Assembly (NCBI GenBank): GCA_018672315.1
Contig: CP076053.1
Coordinates: 1,909,827-1,973,826, forward strand
Source: Nocardioidaceae bacterium
GTDB taxonomy: Bacteria > Actinomycetota > Actinomycetes > Propionibacteriales > Nocardioidaceae
Reading direction: 5' to 3'
DNA: 64,000 nucleotides
Positions 28,939 to 37,000 of this stretch are shown in pieces. Every line of letters begins with the position of its first letter. The first letter of the stretch is position 1. Under the pieces are notes generated by a model. That model saw only the letters and a list, made by a program, of their open reading frames with translations, ran no database searches and was not told the DNA's origin. The translations under genes and the position numbers were made by a program.

Positions 28939-29435
28939 TCGGGCGCCGAGCCTAGGCGGTACTGCGCGACCACGGCGGCCAGGCCGTCCGGGTCGACCTG
29001 GCTGCGGGTCAGCGTCGCGGTGCGGCCGCCGGGGCCGGTCAGGTGCGTACGCCACTTCTTGGAGCGTCGGTCGCCGGTCTCCTCGAGGCTCACCTGGGGG
29101 TCGCGGAGGTCGAAGCGCTGCTCGGTGTCGCTGCGGTGCAGCAGGAGGACGCCGGCGACGACGCGTACGCGGGTGCGGTCGGCCCCGAGGAACGCCGCCC
29201 ACAGCACGAGCGCGAGCGAGGTGAAGCTGAGGGCGATGCCGATGTCGTCCACCGCGCGGCTGCGGATCGCCTGCACCGTGGCCAGCGCGGCGGCGACGGC
29301 GACGCCGAAGAACGAGAGCACGAGCACGAAGCCGTGCCGGCTGCCCCGGTCGATCGCGTAGACGAGCCGGCCGTCCCGGTCGCGGGAGGCGGTCACGGAG
29401 TCCGGGAGGGTCCGCCCGTCGGCCGTGGTGGACAC
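28929..29435 (-). CDS. Two-helix membrane protein with PH-like tail
   Basis: 168 residues from GTG at 29435, 2 nt after the upstream stop; a longer frame is a shadow. Two hydrophobic segments (GFVLVLSFFGVAVAAALATV and IALSFTSLALVLWAAFLGA, about 38-58 and 69-87) precede a C-terminal domain with VRVVAGVLLLHRSDTEQRFD and GRTATLTRSQVDP resembling bacterial PH-like domains. Role unknown. Its stop codon TAG and last three codons lie inside the acceptor/D region of tRNA-Lys. Confidence 0.7.
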   Translation of the reverse strand: MSTTADGRTLPDSVTASRDRDGRLVYAIDRGSRHGFVLVLSFFGVAVAAALATVQAIRSRAVDDIGIALSFTSLALVLWAAFLGADRTRVRVVAGVLLLHRSDTEQRFDLRDPQVSLEETGDRRSKKWRTHLTGPGGRTATLTRSQVDPDGLAAVVAQYRLGSAPEGL

Positions 29436-29437
29436 GG

Positions 29438-30460
29438 TCAGCCCCGCGGGGCGGCCGCCGCCACGTCGGCGCCGGTCACGTCGAGGTCCGGGCTCACGAT
29501 CGCCACGACGAACCGGCCCCGGTTGTCGGCCGGGGTCGCGTCGCCGGCGGTGAGCAGCAGCTTGCCGTCGCGCTTGGCGGTCCAGCTGAGCTCCTGGACG
29601 CGGCCACCGGTGCAGGGCGTACGCCGCCACGGCTTGCCCTTGCGGCCGATCGTCAGGCCGTCCGCCGCGGGCACCCAGCTGCGGGTGGCGGTCTCGCGCC
29701 GGCAGGCGGCGTCGGTGGGTGGACCGCCCGCGCCGGTGCGGATGCGACCCACGACGAGCATCCGGTACGTGCGGCCCTTCTGCATCCGCCAGGGCAGGCG
29801 TACGGGGCCCTCGTCGGCTCCGACCGTGGTGGTGACCAGCTGGGTGCGCTCGGGGTCCACGAACCGGGTGCCGGGCACGAAGACCGGCAGCGAGGCCACG
29901 TCGCGGTCGCGGTAGAAGCTCGTCTGCGCGGCGCCGCCCGCGTGCGACAGCGAGATGTGCACGTGGTCGCGGTGCCGCAGGGTCGGCGAGCACTGCTTCA
30001 GGGGTTTGCCGCGACAGGAGGAGGACACGTACTTCTCGGGGGCGAAGCCGCGGTAGGCGCTGTACATCTGGTCGTCCCAGATGACGTACATGATGCCCAT
30101 GCGGCGGGCCAGCGCGTTGTCGTTGCCGGCCCTGTCGGTGGCGAAGAGGTCGGTGAGGAGCCGGTCGACCCGGGCCACGTCGGCAGGGTTCGAGGCGTTG
30201 GCCGACCAGTCGACGGCGCGGCCGTCCTTGTGCTCGCTCGCGCCGTCGGTGCAGGCGCGCAGCAGGCTGACGATCGAGCCGCCGTAGGTGCGGGAGACGT
30301 GGTCGGCGAGGTACTGCGTGCCCGGCTGCACCTTCGTGGCGCACACGGACTGGCCCTCGTACCCGGCGTAGTCCTCCACCTGGCCGACCGCCAGGAGGCC
30401 GGCGACCAGGACGAGGGGAACGGCGCGTGTGAGCCGGCGGCGTACGCGTGCAGTGACCAT
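29438..30460 (-). CDS. Secreted ARB_07466/M15-like protein
   Basis: 340 residues from ATG at 30460 after GGGGGATACACCG. A signal peptide or anchor (AVPLVLVAGLLAVG, 13-26) precedes a domain with SEHKDGRAVDWS (His77, Asp84) and RHRDHVHISL (163-170). The S-x-H-x2-G-x-A-x-D and H-x-D-H-V-H arrangement is that of M15-like zinc peptidases and of the ARB_07466-like C-terminal domain. The second half (after about 185) is an unassigned beta-rich region. May cleave peptidoglycan cross-links, but activity is not shown for this subfamily. Operon with the two-helix protein. Confidence 0.8.
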   Translation of the reverse strand: MVTARVRRRLTRAVPLVLVAGLLAVGQVEDYAGYEGQSVCATKVQPGTQYLADHVSRTYGGSIVSLLRACTDGASEHKDGRAVDWSANASNPADVARVDRLLTDLFATDRAGNDNALARRMGIMYVIWDDQMYSAYRGFAPEKYVSSSCRGKPLKQCSPTLRHRDHVHISLSHAGGAAQTSFYRDRDVASLPVFVPGTRFVDPERTQLVTTTVGADEGPVRLPWRMQKGRTYRMLVVGRIRTGAGGPPTDAACRRETATRSWVPAADGLTIGRKGKPWRRTPCTGGRVQELSWTAKRDGKLLLTAGDATPADNRGRFVVAIVSPDLDVTGADVAAAAPRG

Positions 30461-30807
30461 CGGTGTATCCCCCGTGACATGTCCGTTTCAGGTCTCAGGT
30501 CCTGACGGTATGGACGGCCGCCGGGGCCGCGCGGAGGAACGCGGAGGATTTTGCCGAGCACGGCGGGGCGCGGGAGACCCCGGCCGCGGGAGGGTCGGCG
30601 TCAGGAGTGGGTGATCGGCGTCCGGCTTGCTAAGGTGGGGAGCCAGCAGCAGGTGCAAGTTCCAGCAGTTCACGAACGTCGTTGGAGTTTGTCAGTCCAC
30701 GGCGTTCCTCCGCGTCCTTCCAACGCGTCAGGGATACCGCCAGGAGTCATCTGGTGCGGGCGTCGCAACACGGCGACGTCCCCCCACCGCAAGGAAAGAG
30801 AAGCAAC
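30461..30807 (+). promoter_or_regulatory. Divergent spacer with cold-shock promoter and long leader
   Basis: No gene in this 347-nt stretch. TGCTAAGGT at 30628-30636 is an extended -10 (TGn plus TAAGGT at 30631-30636) oriented to the cold-shock gene, giving a leader of about 165 nt. Long structured leaders are the usual temperature-sensing device of csp genes (established in E. coli; inference here). Confidence 0.5.
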
Positions 30808-31011
30808 ATGGCACAGGGCACCGTGAAGTGGTTCAACGCTGAGAAGGGCTTCGGCTTCATCGCTCAGCAGGACGGCGGCGACGACGTCTTCGTCCACTAC
30901 TCCGCCATCCAGACCCAGGGCTACAAGTCCCTCGACGAGAACCAGCAGGTCGAGTTCGACGTCACGCAGGGCCCCAAGGGCCCGCAGGCGGAGAACGTCC
31001 GCCCGCTCTGA
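30808..31011 (+). CDS. Cold-shock protein
   Basis: 67 residues from the ATG at 30808 with AAGGAAAGAG upstream; the longer open frame is rejected. [20 protein letters not shown] holds RNP1 (KGFGFI) and [13 protein letters not shown] holds RNP2 (VFVHY), the nucleic-acid-binding faces of the five-strand OB barrel. RNA chaperone for mRNA melting and antitermination in the cytoplasm. Closest to CspA/CspB types. A 19-bp terminator follows. Confidence 0.95.
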   Translation: MAQGTVKWFNAEKGFGFIAQQDGGDDVFVHYSAIQTQGYKSLDENQQVEFDVTQGPKGPQAENVRPL

Positions 31012-31018
31012 GAGCGTT

Positions 31019-31086
31019 CTCGGGTCCGACCCGAGCAGATCGACCCACACGGGGGTCCGGCGCGAGTGCGCCGGGCCCCCGTGTGG
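31019..31086 (+). terminator. Double hairpin terminator after the cold-shock gene
   Basis: CTCGGGT/ACCCGAG (31019-31025, 31029-31035) is followed by a 19-bp stem (31045-31063 with 31068-31086, one G-U pair, loop GAGT). The second stem is among the longest in the window. Confidence 0.8.
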
Positions 31087-31353
31087 CATGCACGCAGATG
31101 CCCCGAGTCGCCTCGGACGTGGGCGATCCGGGCACACAGGTGACTTTCGGCCCATTGTGGAGAAGCCGGGGCCGGGGGAGGCTTTGACCATAGAGTGGAT
31201 CGAGCGACGCGGGGGATCGTCACCATGGCACCAGCGATGACAGGACCAGCCGTCGACTCGACGAGGCCCGGCGTACGACGCCGCTTCGTGCCCCGACAAT
31301 CGGCGCGCCGACCGGCTCGCCGCACCCGACTGCAGCTGAAGGAGACGCGTCCT

Positions 31354-31494
31354 GTGAGCGACAAGTTCGACGTCTCCCTGGAGGACTCGGATCTGCTCGA
31401 GGAGGTCGAGCTCACCACGAGCCTGATCATCGCGGCCACCGAGAGCGACTCGGGCCTCTCCCAGGAGGAGATCGATCGACTCCTGGGCCTCTGA
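31354..31494 (+). CDS. Small acidic protein, 46 residues
   Basis: Starts at GTG 31354 (SDKFDVSLEDSDLLEEVE), with AAGGAG 10 nt upstream; a longer frame to 31195 is rejected. Hydrophobic core VELTTSLIIAATES, then LSQEEIDRLLGL at the C-terminus. Net acidic, no cysteine. I do not recognise a characterised family. A -10-like TAGAGT at 31191-31196 would give a leader of ~150 nt. It ends before a strong bidirectional terminator, so it is a free-standing gene. Confidence 0.6.
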   Translation: MSDKFDVSLEDSDLLEEVELTTSLIIAATESDSGLSQEEIDRLLGL

Positions 31495-31500
31495 ACGAGA

Positions 31501-31534
31501 GACGGCGCCCTCCCCGCTCGGGGAGGGCGCCGTC
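31501..31534. terminator. Bidirectional terminator, small ORF/pstB
   Basis: A perfect 15-bp stem (GACGGCGCCCTCCCC and complement) with GCTC loop between convergent genes: the 46-residue ORF on the plus strand and pstB on the minus strand. Confidence 0.85.
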
Positions 31535-31562
31535 GTCGTCTGCGGCCCGCTGGTGGAGCGGA

Positions 31563-32342
31563 TCAGCCGAAGCGACCCGAGATGTAGTCCTCGGTGCCCT
31601 GCTGGTCGGGGTTGGAGAAGATCTTCTTGGTCGGGTTCATCTCCACGAGCTGTCCGGGCTGCCCGGCGCCCTTGAGGTTGAAGAAGGCCGTGTCGTCGCT
31701 GACGCGTGCGGCCTGCTGCATGTTGTGGGTGACGATCACGATCGTGTAGTTGCTCTTCAGCTCGTGGATCAGGTCCTCGATCGCCGAGGTCGAGATCGGG
31801 TCCAGGGCCGAGCACGGCTCGTCCATCAGCAGCACCTGCGGCTCCACCGCGATCGCACGGGCGATGCACAGCCGCTGCTGCTGACCGCCGGAGAGGCCGG
31901 CACCGGGCTTGTTGAGACGGTCGTGCACCTCGCCCCACAGGTTCGCCCCGCGCAGCGACCGCTCGACGATGTCGTCGGACTCCTGCTTGCTCATCCGCTT
32001 GGAGTTCAGCCGGTTGCCGGCGAGCACGTTGTCGTAGATCGACATGGTGGGGAACGGGTTGGGCCGCTGGAAGACCATGCCGATCTGGCGGCGTACGTCG
32101 ACCGGGTCGACGTCGGGCGCGTAGATCGACTGCCCGTCGACGGTGACCTTGCCGTCGACGTACGCGCCGTCGATGACCTCGTGCATGCGGTTCAGCGAAC
32201 GGAGCAACGTCGACTTGCCGCAGCCGGAGGGACCGATGAAGGCGGTCACCGACTTCGCGGGGATCGTCATGTCGACACCTTCGACGGCGCGGAAGTCGCC
32301 GTAGTAGATGTCGAGGTCCTCGATGGTGATCGACTTGGCCAT
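31563..32342 (-). CDS. pstB: Phosphate ABC transporter ATP-binding protein PstB
   Basis: 259 residues. Walker [21 protein letters not shown]-loop VFQRPNPFP, signature [16 protein letters not shown], Walker [13 protein letters not shown] and H-loop [16 protein letters not shown] are all present; the Asp-rich linker and length are PstB. Drives high-affinity phosphate uptake and takes part in Pho signalling. Last gene of pstSCAB; phoU is not in the window. Confidence 0.97.
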   Translation of the reverse strand: MAKSITIEDLDIYYGDFRAVEGVDMTIPAKSVTAFIGPSGCGKSTLLRSLNRMHEVIDGAYVDGKVTVDGQSIYAPDVDPVDVRRQIGMVFQRPNPFPTMSIYDNVLAGNRLNSKRMSKQESDDIVERSLRGANLWGEVHDRLNKPGAGLSGGQQQRLCIARAIAVEPQVLLMDEPCSALDPISTSAIEDLIHELKSNYTIVIVTHNMQQAARVSDDTAFFNLKGAGQPGQLVEMNPTKKIFSNPDQQGTEDYISGRFG

Positions 32343-32358
32343 CAGATCTGCGTGCCTC

Positions 32359-33474
32359 TCACTTCTTGATCGACTTGGTGCCGAAGTAGCGTCCGGCGAA
32401 TCGTGCCAGCAGGTTCAGCCCCATGACGATCGCGATCAGCACCAGGGCGGCACCCCACGCGCGGTCGCGGGCCGGATCGGGCGGGAAGCCGGGCTGGGTG
32501 TACTGGTAGTAGATGAACAGCGGGAGCGCCATCATGCGGTCCTGGAACAGGTTCCAGTTCAGGAAGTCGGTCGACCCGGCGATGATCAGCAAGGGGGCGG
32601 TCTCACCGGCGACGCGGGCGACGGCCAGCGTGACACCGGTGATGATGCCGCCGATCGCGGTGGGGAGCACGACCTTGACGATGGTGCGCCACTTCGGCAC
32701 GCCCAGGGCGTACGACGCCTCGCGCAGTTCGTCCGGCACCAGCTTGAGCATCTCCTCGGTGGCGCGTACGACGATCGGGATCATCAGCAGGCTCAGCGCC
32801 ACCGAGCCACCGAAGCCGAAGCGGATGCCGGGACCGAAGAAGATCGAGAAGAGCGCGAAGGCGAAGAGGCCGGCGACGATGGACGGGATGCCCGTCATGA
32901 CGTCGACGAGGAACGTCGTGATCCTGGCGGCGCGCGAGCCCTTGCCGTACTCCACCAGGTAGATCGCCGCCATGATGCCGACCGGCACCGAGATCACGGT
33001 GGCGCCCGCGGTCATCAGCAGCGTGCCGATCAGGGCGTGGTAGATGCCGCCGCCCTCGCCGAGCACGTTGCGCATGTCGTAGGTGAAGAACGTCGGGCTC
33101 AGCACGCCGACGCCCTTGGAGACGACGGTGAAGACCAGCGACCCCAGCGGGATGATCGCGATGACGAACGCGGTCCACATCAGGGATGTCGCGGCACGGT
33201 CGACCGCGGCGCGGCTGCCCTCCACGGCGCGTGACCACAGGGGTAGCGCGAGGTTGAAGAGGACGATGCCGAGCACGACCGTGGCGACGATGCCGCCGCC
33301 CAGCAGGAAGGCGATGCCGGCGCCGACGGCGAGCGAGCCGATCAGCGCGATGAGCGGGGCCCGGCCGGGCAGTGTCGGCCTGACGATGTCGGCGGTGATC
33401 GCGTCGAACTGGTCGGTGACCGAGTCGGTCACCACGTCCTCACCGGGCCCGGGCGTCGGGTTCGTGGTGGTCAT
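32359..33474 (-). CDS. pstA: Phosphate ABC transporter permease PstA
   Basis: 371 residues from the ATG at 33474, which shares its A with the pstC stop. A ~50-residue cytoplasmic N-terminus is followed by six or more helices and the EAA-type loop [29 protein letters not shown], typical of Pst[21 protein letters not shown] is the family signature. The N-terminal extra helices make it longer than E. coli PstA. The rest of the longer upstream frame overlaps pstC. Confidence 0.95.
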   Translation of the reverse strand: MTTTNPTPGPGEDVVTDSVTDQFDAITADIVRPTLPGRAPLIALIGSLAVGAGIAFLLGGGIVATVVLGIVLFNLALPLWSRAVEGSRAAVDRAATSLMWTAFVIAIIPLGSLVFTVVSKGVGVLSPTFFTYDMRNVLGEGGGIYHALIGTLLMTAGATVISVPVGIMAAIYLVEYGKGSRAARITTFLVDVMTGIPSIVAGLFAFALFSIFFGPGIRFGFGGSVALSLLMIPIVVRATEEMLKLVPDELREASYALGVPKWRTIVKVVLPTAIGGIITGVTLAVARVAGETAPLLIIAGSTDFLNWNLFQDRMMALPLFIYYQYTQPGFPPDPARDRAWGAALVLIAIVMGLNLLARFAGRYFGTKSIKK

Positions 33475-34424
33475 CAGGAGCTCCTCCCGGACCGCTCGAC
33501 GATGGCTCGCGCGGCGAAGTTGACGACGAAGGTGAGGGCGAAGAGCACCAGGCCGGAGAAGATGAGCACGTTCACGGCGACACCGCTCGACTCGGGGAAG
33601 TCCAGGGCGATGTTGGCCGCGATGGTGTCGGGGTTGGCGGACCCGATGAGGTTGATCGTCACCGTGCCGGTCGCTGAGAGGATCATGGCGACCGCCATGG
33701 TCTCGCCGAGCGCGCGCCCGAGGCCGAGCATCGTGGCGCTCACCATGCCGGACTTCGCGTACGGGAAGACGGTCATGCGGATCATCTCCCAGCGCGTCGC
33801 GCCGAGCGCGAGGGCCGCCTCCTGGTGCAGGGTCGGCGTCTGGGCGAAGATGTCGCGCATGATCGCCGAGATGATCGGCAGGATCATGATCGCCAGCACG
33901 ATGCCGACGGTGAGGATGGTGCGCCCGCCGGGGTCCGCGGGATTCGCGAAGAAGGGGAGGAACCCGGCGTTCTCGTTGAGCCACTGGTAGATCGGCACCA
34001 GCTGGGGACCGAGGAAGCCGATGCCCCACAGGCCGTACACGACCGAGGGCACGGCGGCGAGCAGGTCGATGATGTACCCGATCGGCACCGCGAGCCTGCG
34101 GGGTGCGTAGTGCGAGCTGATCAGCGCCACGGCGATGCTCAGCGGCGTGGCGAGCAGCAGGGCGATGGCCGCGGCGAGCACCGTGCCGTACACCAGCGGC
34201 CAGGTGTAGCTGAAGAGGTTGCCCGCGCCCTTGTAGTCCTCCGCGCCGAAGGCGGGGATGCCCTGCACCGTGAGGAAGATGCCGACGCCCGCGAGGGCGA
34301 CCAGGATGGTGAAGCCCGCTCCGCGCGAGATGCCGGCGAAGATCACGTCACCGGCGCGCTTCTTCTCGCGGCTCGTGACGACGTCGGCGTCGCTCGCCGT
34401 GTCGCGTGGTCTGGTGTCGCTCAC
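33474..34424 (-). CDS. pstC: Phosphate ABC transporter permease PstC
   Basis: 316 residues from GTG at 34424, with GGAG seven bases upstream. Six transmembrane helices; AVPSVVYGLWGIGFLGPQLV and the EAA loop LHQEAALALGATRWEMIRMTVFPY are PstC signatures. Pairs with PstA to form the channel. The much longer open frame to 35204 overlaps pstS and is rejected. A hairpin lies between pstS and this gene. Confidence 0.95.
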   Translation of the reverse strand: MSDTRPRDTASDADVVTSREKKRAGDVIFAGISRGAGFTILVALAGVGIFLTVQGIPAFGAEDYKGAGNLFSYTWPLVYGTVLAAAIALLLATPLSIAVALISSHYAPRRLAVPIGYIIDLLAAVPSVVYGLWGIGFLGPQLVPIYQWLNENAGFLPFFANPADPGGRTILTVGIVLAIMILPIISAIMRDIFAQTPTLHQEAALALGATRWEMIRMTVFPYAKSGMVSATMLGLGRALGETMAVAMILSATGTVTINLIGSANPDTIAANIALDFPESSGVAVNVLIFSGLVLFALTFVVNFAARAIVERSGRSS

Positions 34425-34479
34425 CGGAGGGCTCCTCGAGTGTGGCGGTGGGGGGCAGCGGGTGGAGCGGGCCGGATCA

Positions 34480-34514
34480 GCACGTCCCGGAGCCAGCATG
34501 GCCCCGGGACGTGC
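34480..34514 (-). promoter_or_regulatory. Hairpin between pstS and pstC
   Basis: GCACGTCCCGG (34480-34490) and CCGGGACGTGC (34504-34514) form an 11-bp stem with a 13-nt loop in the 140-nt spacer. It is probably a partial terminator or 3' protecting structure that makes the binding-protein mRNA more abundant than the permease mRNA. Confidence 0.55.
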
Positions 34515-34564
34515 CGATTGGCGAACCGGGTGGACCCGGTGCTCGGGTCCGTCCGGTCCGTGGA

Positions 34565-35695
34565 TCAGCCGGCGGCGGTGATGCTCTCGACGATGCCCTC
34601 GGCCTCGTCCTGGAGGGACTGCGGCAGCGGAGCCGAGCCGGCGTTCTCCGCGGCGGTCTGCTGGCCCGCGTCGCTGAGCACGTAGCCGACGTAGCCCTTG
34701 ACCAGGTCGGCGGTCTCCTGGTCGTCGTACTGGGGGCAGGCCAGAATATAGGAGGTCAGCACGATCGGGTAGGTGCCGGCCTCCTCGGTCTGACGGTCCA
34801 GCTCGAAGACGATGTCGCTGGCGTCGCGACCCTCGACCCGCGGGGAGGCCTCGAGGATGTTGGCAGCGGCCTCGGCGCTCGGCTCGACGAACTCGCCGCC
34901 CACACCGACGTTGGCCACCGACAGGTCGCCGGCCTGCGAGGCGTCGGCGTACCCGATGGTGTTGGCACCGCTGGAGACGGCGTCGATGATGCCCGAGGTG
35001 CCCTGGGCGGCCGACCCGCCGCGCTGGCCGCCCAGCGGCCAGGTCTCGACGACACCGAAGGTCCAGGTGTCGGGGGCGACGGCGTCGAGGTACTCGGTGA
35101 AGTTCTCCGTCGTGCCCGAGTCGTCGGCGCGGTGCACGGGGGTGATCGCGTTCGAGGGCAGGTCGACGTTCGGGTTCGTCTCGGCGATGGCCGGGTCGTC
35201 CCACTGGGTGATCTCGCCGGCGAAGATGCCGGCGATGGCCTCGGGGGAGAGGTCGAGGCTGTCGACGCCCTCGAGGTTGAAGACCAGGGCGATCGGGCTG
35301 ACGTAGCTGGGGACCTCGATGACCGATCCGCCGCAGCGCTCTTGGGCGGTGGCCAGCTCCTCGTCCTCGAGAGGCGCGTCGGAGCCGGCGAAGTCCACGC
35401 CGCCGGAGACGAAGGACTCGCGGCCGCCTCCGGAGCCGACCGGGTCGTAGTTGACCTGCACGTCGGGGTTGGCGGTCTGGAAGCCGGCGGACCAGGCGCC
35501 CATCGCGGCCTCCTGGGTGGAGGCGCCGGCGCCGTTCAGGGTGCCGGAGAGGCCCTCGACCTGCGGGGCGGCGTTCGGGCCGCCGGTGTCACCCTCACCG
35601 CCGGCGTTGCCCGCCGAGCACGCCGTGACGAAGCTGAGGCTGAGGGCGGCGCCGACCACGGCGGCGCGGTGGAGCGGGGTGCGCATGGAACGCAT
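34565..35695 (-). CDS. pstS: Phosphate-binding lipoprotein PstS
   Basis: 376 residues from ATG at 35695 with AGGAGA 7 nt upstream; the longer frame is rejected. Lipobox VTAC with the lipid-modified Cys26 ends the signal peptide. The phosphate site shows GAGASTQEA, DPVGSGGGRESF and RADDSGTTENFTEY, all PstS family. Anchored outside the membrane, it feeds PstCA. A PHO box lies ~110 nt upstream. Confidence 0.96.
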   Translation of the reverse strand: MRSMRTPLHRAAVVGAALSLSFVTACSAGNAGGEGDTGGPNAAPQVEGLSGTLNGAGASTQEAAMGAWSAGFQTANPDVQVNYDPVGSGGGRESFVSGGVDFAGSDAPLEDEELATAQERCGGSVIEVPSYVSPIALVFNLEGVDSLDLSPEAIAGIFAGEITQWDDPAIAETNPNVDLPSNAITPVHRADDSGTTENFTEYLDAVAPDTWTFGVVETWPLGGQRGGSAAQGTSGIIDAVSSGANTIGYADASQAGDLSVANVGVGGEFVEPSAEAAANILEASPRVEGRDASDIVFELDRQTEEAGTYPIVLTSYILACPQYDDQETADLVKGYVGYVLSDAGQQTAAENAGSAPLPQSLQDEAEGIVESITAAG

Positions 35696-35802
35696 CTGGT
35701 GTTCTCCTGGTGATCGGCGACGGCCCGGTCCGGGCTCGCAGTCGCAGTGTCGTCGGACGAACGGGATCTTGCTGATCGCAGGTGTCGCGATGCCCGTCCG
35801 TC

Positions 35803-35820
35803 GGTGAACAGGAGGTGAAC
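35803..35820 (-). promoter_or_regulatory. PHO box upstream of pstS
   Basis: GGTGAAC occurs twice, at 35803-35809 and 35814-35820, an exact 11-nt period (GTTCACC on the transcribed strand). This matches the PhoP box of actinobacteria, which is built from 11-nt direct repeats. It sits 108 nt before the pstS start, so pst should be induced under phosphate limitation. Confidence 0.8.
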
Positions 35821-35855
35821 GCAGCCGGGTGGATCGTGTGACGCTGGTCGCCGGT

Positions 35856-36818
35856 TCAGGCGGGACGGTCGATGCGGGCCGCCGCTGCACCCGGCACGGG
35901 GGAGCCGGAGCCGTCGAGCAGGTACGCCGTGCGCAGGGAGTGGGTCTCGACCGCCAGCACCTGGCCGCGTACGTGCGTGACTGCCGTGAAGTCGCCGGTC
36001 TCCAGGGCCTCGGCCTCGATGCCCAGCGCGGCGTACACCAGCGGCAGCACCGGGCGGTGGCTGCACAGCACCGTGGAGGCGTCGCGGGCCAGGAGGTCCG
36101 CGACCACGCGGCGCACCTTGCCCTTCGTGGCGTGCTCCTCGGCGAGCCAGCGGGTCGTGTGCAGCTTCTGGCCGCTCACCTTGGCGTACGGCCGGACGGT
36201 GTCGACGCACCGCGTGCTGGAGCTGGAGACGACGCGGGTGGGGGCGTACGAGCCGAGGAGCGGTGGCAGCGCGCGGGCGTCGTCGGTGCCGGTGGCGGTC
36301 AGCGTGCGCTCGGTGTCGTCGCCCTTCCAGCGCTTGCGCGAGCGGGACTTCGCGTGGCGTACGACCAGCAGCGTGTGCGTGTCCTGCGGCCGCTGCGTCG
36401 CCTCGTCGACGAGCAGCGAGTCGAGCTCGAAGTCGATCAGGCCCCGCGCCTCGGCGGCCGGCACCCAGCGCACCTCGTCGATCTCGGTGCCGCGGGTGTA
36501 GCCCCTGACCTCCGCGGCCTCGGGGTCGCCGAGCACCCGACCGGTCCACCACAGCACCCGCTTGCTCCTGCCCTGGGTCTCGTAGGTGGAGTCGGGCAGA
36601 CGGGCGCCGAGGCGTACGCGCAGCCCCGTCTCCTCCTCGACCTCGCGGACGGCGGTAACCAGCGGGTGCTCGCCGCGGTCGACCTTGCCCTTCGGGACGG
36701 ACCAGTCGTCGTAGCGCGGGCGGTGCACGAGCAGCACCTCCGTGCCGCGCCTGCCCGGCCGCGTCACCACGGCGCCGGCGCTGAGGACATCTGCTCGCGA
36801 GGCTGCGGCACCGGGCAT
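35856..36818 (-). CDS. Nudix hydrolase fused to SixA-type histidine phosphatase (MutT1-like)
   Basis: 320 residues from ATG at 36818. N-terminal Nudix domain has the box from Gly44 to Leu66 (GKVDRGEH, then REVEEETGL). The C-terminal half has a RHA catalytic motif (VVRHAKSRSRKRW, 152-164) and STRCVDTVRPYAK of histidine phosphatases. This two-domain layout is that of mycobacterial MutT1 (Rv2985), which hydrolyses 8-oxo-dGTP/diadenosine polyphosphates. It lies near ppk as in mycobacteria, and divergent from the DUF3352 gene. Confidence 0.9.
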   Translation of the reverse strand: MPGAAASRADVLSAGAVVTRPGRRGTEVLLVHRPRYDDWSVPKGKVDRGEHPLVTAVREVEEETGLRVRLGARLPDSTYETQGRSKRVLWWTGRVLGDPEAAEVRGYTRGTEIDEVRWVPAAEARGLIDFELDSLLVDEATQRPQDTHTLLVVRHAKSRSRKRWKGDDTERTLTATGTDDARALPPLLGSYAPTRVVSSSSTRCVDTVRPYAKVSGQKLHTTRWLAEEHATKGKVRRVVADLLARDASTVLCSHRPVLPLVYAALGIEAEALETGDFTAVTHVRGQVLAVETHSLRTAYLLDGSGSPVPGAAAARIDRPA

Positions 36819-37000
36819 GACAGCTAGTCTCACACCCGTCGGGGCGGTCCCACCACCTGACTGGAGCATTGAGCAGGTGACGTACGCCCAATGGTGAGTC
36901 GAGGGTGGGAGATCGGTCCGTAGGGTCGGTGACGGTCGCCACGGAATCGACCCGACGTGGACGCGAGATCGACCCGAGGCCATCACGAGGGAGGGCTGCG

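Noticed and set aside
31354-31494. C-terminal LSQEEIDRLLGL resembling the FliM N-terminal motif
   Set aside because: The motif is at the wrong end of the protein and no flagellar gene is nearby; coincidence is likely.
31354-31494. RiPP precursor
   Set aside because: No Cys/Ser/Thr-rich core at the C-terminus and no maturation enzyme nearby.
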